Positions 52,655 through 60,896 of a stretch of DNA of 64,000 bases are shown piece after piece. The notes under the pieces are model-generated. The model was not told where the DNA came from. It searched no databases and saw only the letters and a list, made by a program, of their open reading frames with translations. The stretch spans positions 1,054,001-1,118,000 of the forward strand of contig CAVVAB010000012.1 of assembly GCA_963746155.1 (NCBI GenBank), in the 5' to 3' direction. The translations under genes were made by a program, and so were the position numbers. Within the stretch, counting starts at the first letter, position 1, and each line of letters opens with the position of its first letter. This DNA is from AC-32 sp963746155 (GTDB taxonomy: Bacteria; Actinomycetota; Thermoleophilia; Gaiellales; Gaiellaceae).

Positions 52655-54030
52655 AGCGCCCGCGCGGCTCCGCTGCGCCGCGGATCGCCCGCGCAGCCGG
52701 TTCGCGTCACCGCGCTGACACCGCCGAAGTAGTGGTGCCGCGTGTCCCAGGTGCGCACGTCGTACCCCGCGTCCAGGAGCGCTTCGGCGACCTCCGGCTC
52801 GAACCCTTCCTCGAGGTTGACGAGCCCGTCCGCGGGGTGGAGCCGCTGCCGCTCCACGGCCGCCTGCACGTCGAGCCCTTCGTCGAGGACGCTGGCGACG
52901 ACCTGGAGCATCGCGCTCCGAAGGCGCGTTCCCCCGGCCGCCCCGGCGGCGAGGGCGACCCCGTCACCGTCCAGCGCGAGGCTCGGCGCCATCATGCTTC
53001 CCATCCGCTCGCCCGGCTCGAGCGGGCCGCGGATCAGGTCGGTCTCGCCGAGCATGCTGTTCAGGTGCAGGTCGAAGCCGGGAACGAAGTCGCCGGAGCC
53101 GAGGCCGAGGCTCGTCGTCAGCACGCACGCACTCCCCTCGGCGTCCACGACCGTGAGGTTCGTCGTGTCGCCCACGCTGTCGGGGCCGTCGAGCGTGCGG
53201 GCGAGCACGAGGGCGCGCTCGGCCGGTTCGAGCTCGCGCAGGCGCGGCAGGTTGGCCATGAGCTCCGCGAGATCGGAGAGCCCGCCGCGTGACAGGAAGC
53301 GGGCCCCCGCGTAAGGGACCTCGAGCGGATCGGACCATCGGGCCTCGTAGGCGGCGAGGTCTGCGGTCGTGACGAGGCCCCCGCGCACGTCCATCAGCTC
53401 GAGCAGCGAGTCGGCAAGCGTCCCGTCGTACGCACTGCGCGGCCCTTCTTCGGACACCAGCTCGAGAGCTCGCACGAGGCCCGGTTGCTCGAGCGTCTCG
53501 CCCGCGGGGAGGAGCTCGCCGTCAGGGGCGTAGATCTGCGCGCCTTCGTTCATGGTCATGACGGGTGCGATCATCGCCAGGCACGCGGCGTGCGCCGGCG
53601 GGAACTCGACGCCGTTCCTGGCCAGGCGCAGGGCCGGCTCGACAACACGTGTCCAGGGAAGACGTCCGTGCTCCTCGTGGAGCGCCGCGAGCCCGGCCGG
53701 GAGCCCGGGAACGCCGCAGGAGGCAATGCCGACGGAGTAGTGGACGATCGCGTTCCCGAACACGATCTCGAGCTCGAGCAGCTCCGCCTCCCGCGGCTCT
53801 GATCCGAGGCCCGGAACCGCGACGAAGCAGTCGAGGTTGCGAGCTCGACCCGTTGGCCCGTCGAAGTAGATCGCGTGGCCCCCGCCGAGGAGGCCGGTCA
53901 TGACGGTCTCGGCCACGCACGTGGCGAGAGAGGCGGCCACGGCGGCGTCGGCAGCCGAGCCTCCGTCCTCGAGGATCTCGAGTCCGACCTCGACCGTGGC
54001 TGGGTGTCCCGCTGCTACCGCCGCCTGCAC
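52651..54030 (-). CDS. gamma-glutamyltransferase family protein
   Basis: 459 residues, shorter than E. coli Ggt. AAVAAGHPATVEVGLEILEDGGSAADAAVAASLATCV opens the large subunit, and the autoprocessing/nucleophile region is DTTNLTVVDAEGSACVLTTSLG. GSMMAPSLALDGDGVALAAGAAGGTRLRSAMLQVV and AVERQRLHP complete the signature. There is no signal peptide at the chosen start, so it is probably cytoplasmic, unless a longer start exists upstream of 54030. It may hydrolyse glutathione-like or gamma-glutamyl peptides. Confidence 0.85.
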   Translation of the reverse strand: MQAAVAAGHPATVEVGLEILEDGGSAADAAVAASLATCVAETVMTGLLGGGHAIYFDGPTGRARNLDCFVAVPGLGSEPREAELLELEIVFGNAIVHYSVGIASCGVPGLPAGLAALHEEHGRLPWTRVVEPALRLARNGVEFPPAHAACLAMIAPVMTMNEGAQIYAPDGELLPAGETLEQPGLVRALELVSEEGPRSAYDGTLADSLLELMDVRGGLVTTADLAAYEARWSDPLEVPYAGARFLSRGGLSDLAELMANLPRLRELEPAERALVLARTLDGPDSVGDTTNLTVVDAEGSACVLTTSLGLGSGDFVPGFDLHLNSMLGETDLIRGPLEPGERMGSMMAPSLALDGDGVALAAGAAGGTRLRSAMLQVVASVLDEGLDVQAAVERQRLHPADGLVNLEEGFEPEVAEALLDAGYDVRTWDTRHHYFGGVSAVTRTGCAGDPRRSGAARAL

Positions 54031-54266
54031 AGGATGAATCGTGACGATTTCGGCGCAGTCCCGTCTCCCAGGCGTGCGCGTTTCGTCGTTACGCTCGCAG
54101 TGGGGAGGAGGTTGGTGGCCACCGGGCCCAAGGACGACGTGGGCCCGACGGCGAAGAGTTGCCCCGCGGCCCTCCTGCTACCCTTCCGCGAGACCGCAGT
54201 CTCGGCCGTTCGCAGATGCTTCCCCGCGGCGCGCTTGGACTGCGGAGTCACGTAGAAGGAGGCAGT
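54031..54266 (+). promoter_or_regulatory. ggt/rpsO intergenic region with rpsO leader
   Basis: CGGGCCCA (54123-54130) pairs with TGGGCCCG (54140-54147). Further down TACCCT (54179-54184) is a possible -10, followed by CGAGAC-CGCA-GTCTCG (54189-54204) in the probable 5' UTR, then AAGGAGG before TTG. The leader hairpin is a candidate S15 autoregulation site, inferred only from position. Confidence 0.45.
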
Positions 54267-54536
54267 TTGACCCTCACCAAGGAAGCGAAGCAGGAGATCG
54301 TCGGCAAGCACGGGCACAGCCAGGCCGACACCGGCTCGGCCCAGGTGCAGGTCGCGCTCTTGACCGCCCGGATCAACGAGCTCACCGAGCACCTTCGCAG
54401 CCACCCGAAGGACCACCATTCGCGGCGCGGGCTGCTCAAGCTCGTCGGGCGCCGCCGCCGGTTCCTGCAGTACCTGCAGAAGCGGGACCTCGAGGGGTAC
54501 CGCAAGCTGATCGAAGAGCTCGGCCTCAGGAGGTAG
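54267..54536 (+). CDS. rpsO: 30S ribosomal protein S15
   Basis: 89 residues, exactly the usual S15 length. HGHSQADTGSAQVQVALLTARINELTEHL and HPKDHHSRRGLLKLVGRRRRFLQYLQKRD are canonical 16S rRNA-binding motifs. TTG 54267 is fixed by AAGGAGG 4 nt upstream. pnp follows after a structured 108-nt gap, the order seen in E. coli and many bacteria. Confidence 0.97.
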   Translation: MTLTKEAKQEIVGKHGHSQADTGSAQVQVALLTARINELTEHLRSHPKDHHSRRGLLKLVGRRRRFLQYLQKRDLEGYRKLIEELGLRR

Positions 54537-54563
54537 GACCGGCCGAACCAGACCCAGACCCCT

Positions 54564-54636
54564 GGAGGGTGGAAGTTTGAGCGAGGCCCCGGCGTCGAGG
54601 CTTGGTTCAAACCTCCACTCTCCTCAGAAGTGGAGG
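54564..54636 (+). promoter_or_regulatory. pnp leader: long RNase III-type stem competing with a Shine-Dalgarno-masking hairpin
   Basis: Bases 54564-54580 pair with 54607-54623 over 17 positions with only one G.U and one A.C. The right arm also contains CCTCCACT (54612-54619), which can instead pair perfectly with AGTGGAGG (54629-54636), the segment holding the pnp Shine-Dalgarno. The two folds exclude each other. E. coli pnp is autoregulated by RNase III cleavage and PNPase trimming of a comparable leader stem. Confidence 0.75.
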
Positions 54637-54644
54637 AACGACAA

Positions 54645-57143
54645 ATGGCAGTAACGACTGAGCCCACGACCACAACGGTCTCCGTGACCGTTGGGGGCGA
54701 GGAGCTGACCTTCGAGACCGGCAAGCTGGCCAAGCAGGCCGACGGCGCCGTTCTCGTCCGCGCAGGCGAGACGATGGTGCTCGCGACCGCGCAGGGGAAG
54801 ATGGAGGCGCGCGAAGGCGCCGACTTCTTCCCGCTCACCGTCGACGTGGAAGAGCGCATGTACGCGGCGGGCAAGATTCCCGGGGGCTTCTTCAAGCGCG
54901 AAGGCCGCCCGACCGAGCGGGCGATCCTCACCGCTCGCATGATCGACCGTCCGATCCGGCCGCTCTGGCCGAAGGGCTTCCGCAACGAGGTGCACGTCGT
55001 CTGCACGACGCTCTCCGCAGACCTCGTCACCGCGCACGACATTCTCTGCATCAACGGCGCCTCGGCGGCCCTGATGGTCTCGCCGCTGCCCTTCCTCGGG
55101 CCGGTCGGCGCCGTCCGCATCGGCCTGATCGACGGCGAGCTCGTCGTCAACCCGACGCTCGCCTCGATCGACGCCGGCGAGAGCACGCTCGACCTGATCG
55201 TCGTCGGCACGAAGGACGCGCTCACGATGGTCGAGGCGGGCGCCGCCGAGATCCCGGAGGAGACGATCCTCGAGGCCTTCGAGCTCGCCCACGGCGAGAT
55301 CATCAAGATCTGCGAGGCACAGGAAGACCTCCGCCGCCAGGCTGGCAAGGAGCGCTGGCTCGACGCGGAGCTCACCGAGCAGCTCGAGACGGAGCACGGC
55401 GCCCGCATCCAGGAGCGGATCGGCGCCGAGGGCCTCCGTGAGGCAGGAACGGTGGTCGAGGAGCTCGTCGCCGAGCTGGCCCCGGCCCTCTCGATGGACT
55501 CGACCGAGGAGGACATCCGCAGGCAGACCCAGATCCGCTCGAGCCTCGCGATCATCCTCGACCGCCAGCGGCTCGAGGCCGTGCGCGGGCCGGTCGCCGC
55601 CCAGTTCGAGGACGACCTTCGCGCGCTCACCGACGCCGAGCAGGACTCGAAGGAGCTTCGCTCGGCGAAGCGCAGCCTGCTCTTCGGTCGCATCGAGGAC
55701 GAGGCCGAGCTGCCGTTTCCGGTCGGGCCCGCTTCTGCCGACTCGGAGACGCCGCCGGCCAAGGACTCGATGACGCGCAACTACCTGAAGCGCGGCGCCG
55801 AGACGATCTACAAGGAGCTCGTCCGCCGGAAGATCGCGGTCGACAAGCGCCGTCCCGACGGGCGCGGCGCCGAGGAGATCCGTCCGGTCTCGTGCGAGGT
55901 CTCGGTCAGCCCGCGCACGCATGGCTCGGCGCTCTTCACGCGCGGCCAGACGCAGATCATGACGCTGCTCACCCTCGGAACCGCCAAGGAGGGCCAGCGG
56001 ATCGACGACCTCTCGCTCGAGTCGGACCGCCGTTACATGCACCACTACAACTTCCCGCCGTTCTCGGTCGGGGAAACGGGCTTCATGCGAGGCCCGAAGC
56101 GGCGTGACATCGGCCACGGCGCGCTCGCGCAGCGGGCGCTCGAGCCGATGATCCCGGAGCTCGAGGAGTTCCCGTACACGATTCGCCTCGTCTCGGAGAC
56201 GCTCGAGTCGAACGGCTCGTCGTCAATGGGATCGGTCTGCGGATCCACGCTCGCGCTGCAGGATGCCGGTGTGCCGATCAAGGCACCTGTGGGCGGGATC
56301 GCGATGGGCCTCGTCAAGGAGGGCGACGACTACGTGATCCTGACCGACATCCAGGGCGCCGAGGACCACCTCGGCGACATGGACTTCAAGGTCGCCGGGT
56401 CACGCGAGGGCATCACCGCCCTGCAGATGGACATCAAGATCACCGGCGTCACGCAGGAGATCATGCGCAACGCGCTCGAGCAGGCGAAGCGGGCGCGCGA
56501 ATCGATCCTCGACAAGATGGCCGAGGTCATGCCGGAGAGCCGCGAGCAGCTCGCCGCGCACGCTCCGCGCATCTCGACGGTCTCGATCAACCCCGAGCAG
56601 ATCGGGCTCGTGATCGGCAAGGGCGGCGAGACGATTCGCTCGCTCGAGGCCGACTACGACGTCCAGATCGACATCGAAGAGGACGGCACGATCCTGATCT
56701 ACGCGACCGAGGGCGAGAAGTCAGACGCCGCGATCGCCGCGATCGAGGCGCTCACCAAGGAGCCCGAGGTCGGCGACACGTACACCGGCAGGGTCGTCAA
56801 GACGACGCAGTTCGGCGCGTTCGTCGAGCTGAAGAAGGGCACCGACGGCCTGCTCCACGTCTCCAACGTCGGCCCCGGGCGGGTCGGTCACATCGAGGAC
56901 GTGATCGGGCGCGGAGACGTGCTCGACGTCATCGTCCAGGAGGTGGACAAGGACCGCGGCCGGATCGGCCTCAAGCTGGTCGCCAAGCACGAGAACGGCA
57001 ACCTCGTCCAGCCCGAGGAGCTGATCGAGCGGGCCAAGGACGCGCCGCCCCGCGAGCGCGAGGAGCGGCCGCCACGCCGTGACGGCGGCGACCGCGGGCG
57101 CCGCGGCGGAGGCCGGGGACGAGGCGACCGCGACCGCGGCTAG
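54645..57143 (+). CDS. pnp: polynucleotide phosphorylase
   Basis: 832 residues, about 100 longer than the E. coli enzyme. Two RNase PH domains (first with FFPLTVDVEERMYAAGKIPGGFFKREGRPTERAIL, second with SSSMGSVCGSTLALQDAGVPI), a KH domain (IGLVIGKGGETIRSLE) and an S1 domain (YTGRVVKTTQFGAFVELKKGTDGLLHVS). The tail is rich in Arg/Gly/Asp (RGGGRGRGDRDRG), resembling RNA-binding RGG boxes. It degrades RNA 3' to 5'. ATG 54645 uses the GGAGG that the leader hairpin can mask. Confidence 0.97.
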   Translation: MAVTTEPTTTTVSVTVGGEELTFETGKLAKQADGAVLVRAGETMVLATAQGKMEAREGADFFPLTVDVEERMYAAGKIPGGFFKREGRPTERAILTARMIDRPIRPLWPKGFRNEVHVVCTTLSADLVTAHDILCINGASAALMVSPLPFLGPVGAVRIGLIDGELVVNPTLASIDAGESTLDLIVVGTKDALTMVEAGAAEIPEETILEAFELAHGEIIKICEAQEDLRRQAGKERWLDAELTEQLETEHGARIQERIGAEGLREAGTVVEELVAELAPALSMDSTEEDIRRQTQIRSSLAIILDRQRLEAVRGPVAAQFEDDLRALTDAEQDSKELRSAKRSLLFGRIEDEAELPFPVGPASADSETPPAKDSMTRNYLKRGAETIYKELVRRKIAVDKRRPDGRGAEEIRPVSCEVSVSPRTHGSALFTRGQTQIMTLLTLGTAKEGQRIDDLSLESDRRYMHHYNFPPFSVGETGFMRGPKRRDIGHGALAQRALEPMIPELEEFPYTIRLVSETLESNGSSSMGSVCGSTLALQDAGVPIKAPVGGIAMGLVKEGDDYVILTDIQGAEDHLGDMDFKVAGSREGITALQMDIKITGVTQEIMRNALEQAKRARESILDKMAEVMPESREQLAAHAPRISTVSINPEQIGLVIGKGGETIRSLEADYDVQIDIEEDGTILIYATEGEKSDAAIAAIEALTKEPEVGDTYTGRVVKTTQFGAFVELKKGTDGLLHVSNVGPGRVGHIEDVIGRGDVLDVIVQEVDKDRGRIGLKLVAKHENGNLVQPEELIERAKDAPPREREERPPRRDGGDRGRRGGGRGRGDRDRG

Positions 57144-57162
57144 GCGGTCGCCATGCACTCCG

Positions 57163-57217
57163 TAAGGCGGCGCTTGCGACGCCATTGTCTGGAGGCACGG
57201 GCCTAGCCCCGTGCCTC
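57163..57217 (+). terminator. pnp terminator; third paired-hairpin element (copy C)
   Basis: GGCGGCGC-TT-GCGACGCC (57166-57183, one mismatch) is followed by a 10-bp perfect stem GAGGCACGGG (57192-57201) with CCCGTGCCTC (57208-57217) and then TTCTCC. It has the same CGCTTGCG loop and two-hairpin order as the repeats at 18906 and 19252 but lacks the TGACCGGTCGA tail. Its place after pnp supports a terminator role. Confidence 0.7.
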
Positions 57218-57233
57218 TTCTCCGCGCCGGCTG

Positions 57234-57803
57234 ATGACGCACGACGTCACCGTCGTCCTGGCGGTCCTCGGGGTGGCCGGGCAGGCTCTCGCGGCCGCGC
57301 TGCTCGTGATCGGGCTCGCGTGGCTCGTCGGCCTGCGCCGGCCGGGGGAGTGGCTCCGGCGGACGGTCGAGGGCTACGAGCTGTGGATCGTGTTCCTCGT
57401 CTCGTCGATCGCGACCGGCGGGAGCCTCTTCTTCTCGGAGATCGCGCACTTCCCGCCCTGTGAGCTCTGCTGGTACCAGCGGATCTGCATGTACCCGCTC
57501 ACGATCACGACGCTCCTCGCCGCGCTCGCGAACGACCGGCGCATGTGCCGCTACCTCCTGCCGCTGCCGCTCGTCGGCGCGGGAGTCTCCGTCTACCACC
57601 TGCTCATCGAGAACGGCGTCGTCGTGCAGTCCCGGATCTGCCTGGCCTCGGCTCCCGGCGGCTGTGCCGTCAAGTGGATCGAGGAGTTCGGCTACGTGAC
57701 GATCCCGACGCTGGCGCTGACCGGCTTCGCGCTGTGCTTCGCGTTCCTGCTCCTGGGCGCCCTGCCCGCTCCGAGCGCTACCGTTCCCGACGAGGAAGCA
57801 TGA
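57234..57803 (+). CDS. dsbB: disulfide bond formation protein B (DsbB)
   Basis: 189 residues and five helices. The first redox pair is in FPPCELCWYQRICMYP and the second in ICLASAPGGCAVKW, both characteristic of DsbB/BdbC. It reoxidises DsbA-like proteins using quinones. The following thioredoxin-fold gene starts in its stop codon (ATGA), so the pair forms a complete oxidative folding system. Confidence 0.92.
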   Translation: MTHDVTVVLAVLGVAGQALAAALLVIGLAWLVGLRRPGEWLRRTVEGYELWIVFLVSSIATGGSLFFSEIAHFPPCELCWYQRICMYPLTITTLLAALANDRRMCRYLLPLPLVGAGVSVYHLLIENGVVVQSRICLASAPGGCAVKWIEEFGYVTIPTLALTGFALCFAFLLLGALPAPSATVPDEEA

Positions 57804-58606
57804 CGAGCGGAAAGAAAGCGAGACAGCAGCGGCAGGACGTCAAGCGGCCTCCGGTGCGCAGCACGGGCGGCCGCAAGGCCTCTCCCAAGGTGCTCGCGGT
57901 CGTGGCCATTGCGATCGCGGTCGCGGCCGTGGCCGCCGTGGTCGTCTTCGTGGTGGCCGGGCACGGTTCCGGTTCCTCCGGTTCCTCCGACCTGGTGACG
58001 ACGACTGCCGCGAGCGCGCTCCCGGACGCCGATGCCGTCATCAAGGGCTTCGACAAGATTCCCCAGAACGGAAACGTGCTCGGCTCGCCTGATGCGCCGG
58101 TGACGATGGTGCAGTACATCGACCTCCAGTGCCCGGTGTGCCGGGAGTTCGAGACCGGCGTGATGCCGACGATCGTCTCGCGCTACGTGCGGGACGGGAA
58201 GGTCAAGGTGATCACCAAGCCGATCGCGTTCATCGGGGCGGAGTCGGAGGTCGGGCGGCGTGCGGCGCTCTCCGCGGGGCTACAGAACAAGCTCGCGCAG
58301 TTCAACCAGCTCATCTACTTCAACCAGCAGCCCGAGAACTCGGGCTGGCTGACCGACCAGCTCGTCGCGGCCGCCTACGCGAGCATCCCCGGGCTGAACG
58401 TGCAGGAGGCGTTGAACAGCCGCACGTCGCCCAAGGTCCTCGCGCAGACGCACACGTTCGACCAGCAGGCGACCGCCGATCGGGTCCTCGGGACGCCGAC
58501 CGTCCTGGTCGGCAAGACGGGCGGCAAGCTGACGAACATCGCACCAGGCGGCGCGCCCGACGTGCCGGTCGTCGAGGCCGCGATCAAGAAGGCCCAGGGT
58601 CAGTAG
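57800..58606 (+). CDS. membrane-anchored DsbA-like thioredoxin-fold protein
   Basis: 268 residues. Basic cytoplasmic start, one anchor helix (about 32-55), a Ser/Gly linker, then the thioredoxin fold with the active site QCPVCREFE and a C-terminal cis-Pro block GTPTVLVGKTGG. It is the DsbA/BdbD/MDSA partner for the adjacent DsbB and would insert disulfides into exported proteins. Its end overlaps the zincin gene by 7 nt. Confidence 0.92.
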   Translation: MTSGKKARQQRQDVKRPPVRSTGGRKASPKVLAVVAIAIAVAAVAAVVVFVVAGHGSGSSGSSDLVTTTAASALPDADAVIKGFDKIPQNGNVLGSPDAPVTMVQYIDLQCPVCREFETGVMPTIVSRYVRDGKVKVITKPIAFIGAESEVGRRAALSAGLQNKLAQFNQLIYFNQQPENSGWLTDQLVAAAYASIPGLNVQEALNSRTSPKVLAQTHTFDQQATADRVLGTPTVLVGKTGGKLTNIAPGGAPDVPVVEAAIKKAQGQ

Positions 58607-58953
58607 CGGTCGAGCTCGTGCAGGCGCTCGTCGCTGATTCCGAAGTGGTGAGCGATCTCGTGAAGCACGACGCGCCGGATCTGGTCGCGCAGGAGCTCGT
58701 GATCGTGGCCGTAGAGCCGCTCCAGCGGGCCGCGGTAGATCGTGATCAGATCCGGAGGCACGCCCGAATACCCGCTCGTGCGGCTCGTGAGCGGGACGCC
58801 CTCGTAGAGCCCGAGCAGCGGCTGGCCGGGCGGAGGCTCGTCAGCGATCGTGATCGCCACGTTCGACATCGCTTCGCGCAGGTCGGCCGGGAGGCTCTCG
58901 ATCGCCTCCTGCACCCACCGCTCGAACTCGAGCTCCTCGCTCGGCACGGCCAT
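58600..58953 (-). CDS. minimal zincin metallopeptidase (PF06262 type)
   Basis: 117 residues. VVLHEIAHHFGISDERLHEL contains the HExxH zinc site with a downstream Asp/Glu ligand, and the N-terminal FERWVQEAIESLPADLREAMSNVAITIADEPP is typical of this small cytoplasmic family. A downstream TDLITIYRGPLER-like strand completes the fold. Substrate unknown. Confidence 0.88.
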   Translation of the reverse strand: MAVPSEELEFERWVQEAIESLPADLREAMSNVAITIADEPPPGQPLLGLYEGVPLTSRTSGYSGVPPDLITIYRGPLERLYGHDHELLRDQIRRVVLHEIAHHFGISDERLHELDRY

Positions 58954-58991
58954 GCTCTGAGCCTAGCGACCCCCGCGAGTACGATCCGCCT

Positions 58992-60281
58992 GTGCAGCGG
59001 TACGTCCTGACCGAGCTCGATTCCGGCGAGCGGCTGATCTCGGAACGGCTCTCGGGCGTCCGCTCGGTCGCGATCGGCTTCTGGATCGGCGCCGGCTCGC
59101 GCGACGAGACGGAGGCGAAGGCAGGCGTCTCGCACTTCCTCGAGCACCTGCTCTTCAAGGGCACGGCCTCGTACAGCGCACAGGAGATCGCCGAGATCTT
59201 CGACGGGCTCGGAGGCGAGCTGAACGCGGCGACGTCCCGCGAGCACACGGTCGTCTACGCGCGCGTCCCCGACGACCGGCTCGAGACCGCGCTCGACGTG
59301 ATGGGGGAGATGGTGTTCGCGCCGTCGTTCGCGGAGCTCGACGCGGAGCGCGAGGTCGTGCTCGAGGAGATCGCGATGTACGAGGATCAGCCACAGGAGC
59401 TCGTCCACGACCTGATGTCCGAGGCGACGTTCGGCAACCATCCGCTCGGCCGGCCCGTGATCGGCCGTGGCGAGGTGATCTCCAGCGTCTCGCGACGCAC
59501 GGTCTCCGCGTACCACCGCTCGATGTACGTGCCGGGGAACATCGTCGTGGCCGCGGCCGGGAACCTCAAGCACGAAGAGCTGCAGAAGCTGCTGCTGAAC
59601 GTCCAGCGCAGGGCAGCCGCGCCCGCCCGCAAGGGCCCGCGTGTGCGCCCGCGCCTCGTCAAGGCGCCCCCGCCGAGCCTCCGCTTCCAGCGCAAGGACA
59701 CCGAGCAGTACCACGTCTGCATCGCGGCCCCCGGGATCTCGCGCTCGGACAAGCGCCGTTTCGCCGCCTCGCTCCTCGACTCCGTCCTGGGCGGATCCGC
59801 GTCGTCGCGCCTCTTCCAGGAGATCCGCGAGAAGCGCGGGATGGCCTACGCCGTCTACAGCTTCGCGTCGCAGTACACCGACACCGGCCAGATCGGGATC
59901 TACATCGGGACGCGCGAGGACAAGCTGGCCGCCTGCCTCGAGATCGCGAGCGAGCAGATCGGCGAGATCGCAGCAGGCAAGCTGCGGCCGGACGAGCTCG
60001 CGCGGGCCAAGGAAAACCTGAAGGGGCGGATCATGCTCTCGATGGAGTCGACCTCCAACCGGATGAGCCGGCTCGGGAAATCGCTGATCACGGACTCCGA
60101 GATCCTGTCGATCGAGCGGCTGATGGCCGAGGTCGACGCGGTCGAGCCGGAGGCACTGGCCGAGCTCGCGGACGTGCTGCTCGCCCCGGAGAAGCTCTCT
60201 GCCGCAGGCATCGGGCCTGCCGAGAAGCACTTCCGGGCCGCGGTCGAGCGCGTCAACCCGGGGCTCGCCAAGGCCGCGTGA
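58992..60281 (+). CDS. M16-family zinc peptidase (processing-peptidase-like)
   Basis: 429 residues. Inverted zinc motif HFLEHLLFKG (HxxEH) with the distal Glu in EREVVLEEIAMYEDQPQE. The second half has the SSRLFQEIREKRGMAYAVYSF block that binds substrate. It is similar to mitochondrial processing peptidase beta and actinobacterial PepR-like proteins found between pnp and dapB. TACGAT lies 6 nt before the GTG. dapB begins in its stop codon. Confidence 0.92.
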   Translation: MQRYVLTELDSGERLISERLSGVRSVAIGFWIGAGSRDETEAKAGVSHFLEHLLFKGTASYSAQEIAEIFDGLGGELNAATSREHTVVYARVPDDRLETALDVMGEMVFAPSFAELDAEREVVLEEIAMYEDQPQELVHDLMSEATFGNHPLGRPVIGRGEVISSVSRRTVSAYHRSMYVPGNIVVAAAGNLKHEELQKLLLNVQRRAAAPARKGPRVRPRLVKAPPPSLRFQRKDTEQYHVCIAAPGISRSDKRRFAASLLDSVLGGSASSRLFQEIREKRGMAYAVYSFASQYTDTGQIGIYIGTREDKLAACLEIASEQIGEIAAGKLRPDELARAKENLKGRIMLSMESTSNRMSRLGKSLITDSEILSIERLMAEVDAVEPEALAELADVLLAPEKLSAAGIGPAEKHFRAAVERVNPGLAKAA

Positions 60282-60886
60282 AGGTCGCCCTCTTCGGCCG
60301 CGGGGGCAAGGTGGGCTCGGTGCTAGCGCCCGCGCTCGAGGCGGCCGGCCACGAGCTCGCCGAGCTGGCCGATGCGGAGGCGATGGTCGACTTCACCGCG
60401 CCCGACGTGGTCGAGGCCAACGTCCGTGCTGCGCTCGAGGAGGGCGTTCCTTGTGTCGTCGGCACGTCCGGCTGGGACCCCGAACCCTCGGGCGCGCTGG
60501 CGGCCGAGCGCGGGCTCCAGCTCCTCGTGGTCCCGAACTTCGCCGTCGGCGCGGTGCTGATGATGCGCCTCGCGGCCGAGGCGTCCCGGTTCCTGCCGCG
60601 GGTCGAGATCGTCGAGCTCCACGGCGAGGCGAAGAAGGATGCGCCCTCGGGTACGGCAAAGGCGACGGCCGAGCTGCTCCCCGGCGACCCGCCGATCCAC
60701 TCGGTGCGGCTGCCCGGGCTCGTCGCACATCAGGAGGTGCTGCTCGGCGGCGAGGGACAGCTGCTCACGATCCGCCACGACGCGTACTCGCGCGAGGCCT
60801 ACGTTCCGGGCGTTCTGCTCGCGCTGGAGCGCCTCTCGAGCCTCCCGCCGGGCCTCACGCTGGGGCTCGACAGCCTGCTCGACTAG
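60278..60886 (+). CDS. dapB: 4-hydroxy-tetrahydrodipicolinate reductase (short)
   Basis: 202 residues; the usual length is 240-270. NAD(P) site FGRGGKVGSVL, VVGTSGWD, PNFAVGAVLMMRLA and the active-site block VELHGEAKKDAPSGTA. In most DapB proteins this block reads E-x-HH; here the second His is Gly. The short N-terminal domain goes almost directly from GHELAELAD to VDFTAPD, missing a loop. GTG start overlaps the M16 stop, and the dapA promoter lies in its last codons. Confidence 0.9.
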   Translation: MKVALFGRGGKVGSVLAPALEAAGHELAELADAEAMVDFTAPDVVEANVRAALEEGVPCVVGTSGWDPEPSGALAAERGLQLLVVPNFAVGAVLMMRLAAEASRFLPRVEIVELHGEAKKDAPSGTAKATAELLPGDPPIHSVRLPGLVAHQEVLLGGEGQLLTIRHDAYSREAYVPGVLLALERLSSLPPGLTLGLDSLLD

Positions 60887-60889
60887 ACT
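60884..60889 (+). promoter_or_regulatory. -10 element of dapA
   Basis: TAGACT begins at the dapB stop codon (TAG 60884-60886) and ends 7 nt before the dapA GTG, allowing leaderless transcription of dapA separate from dapB. Confidence 0.6.
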
Positions 60890-60896
60890 GGAGCCC

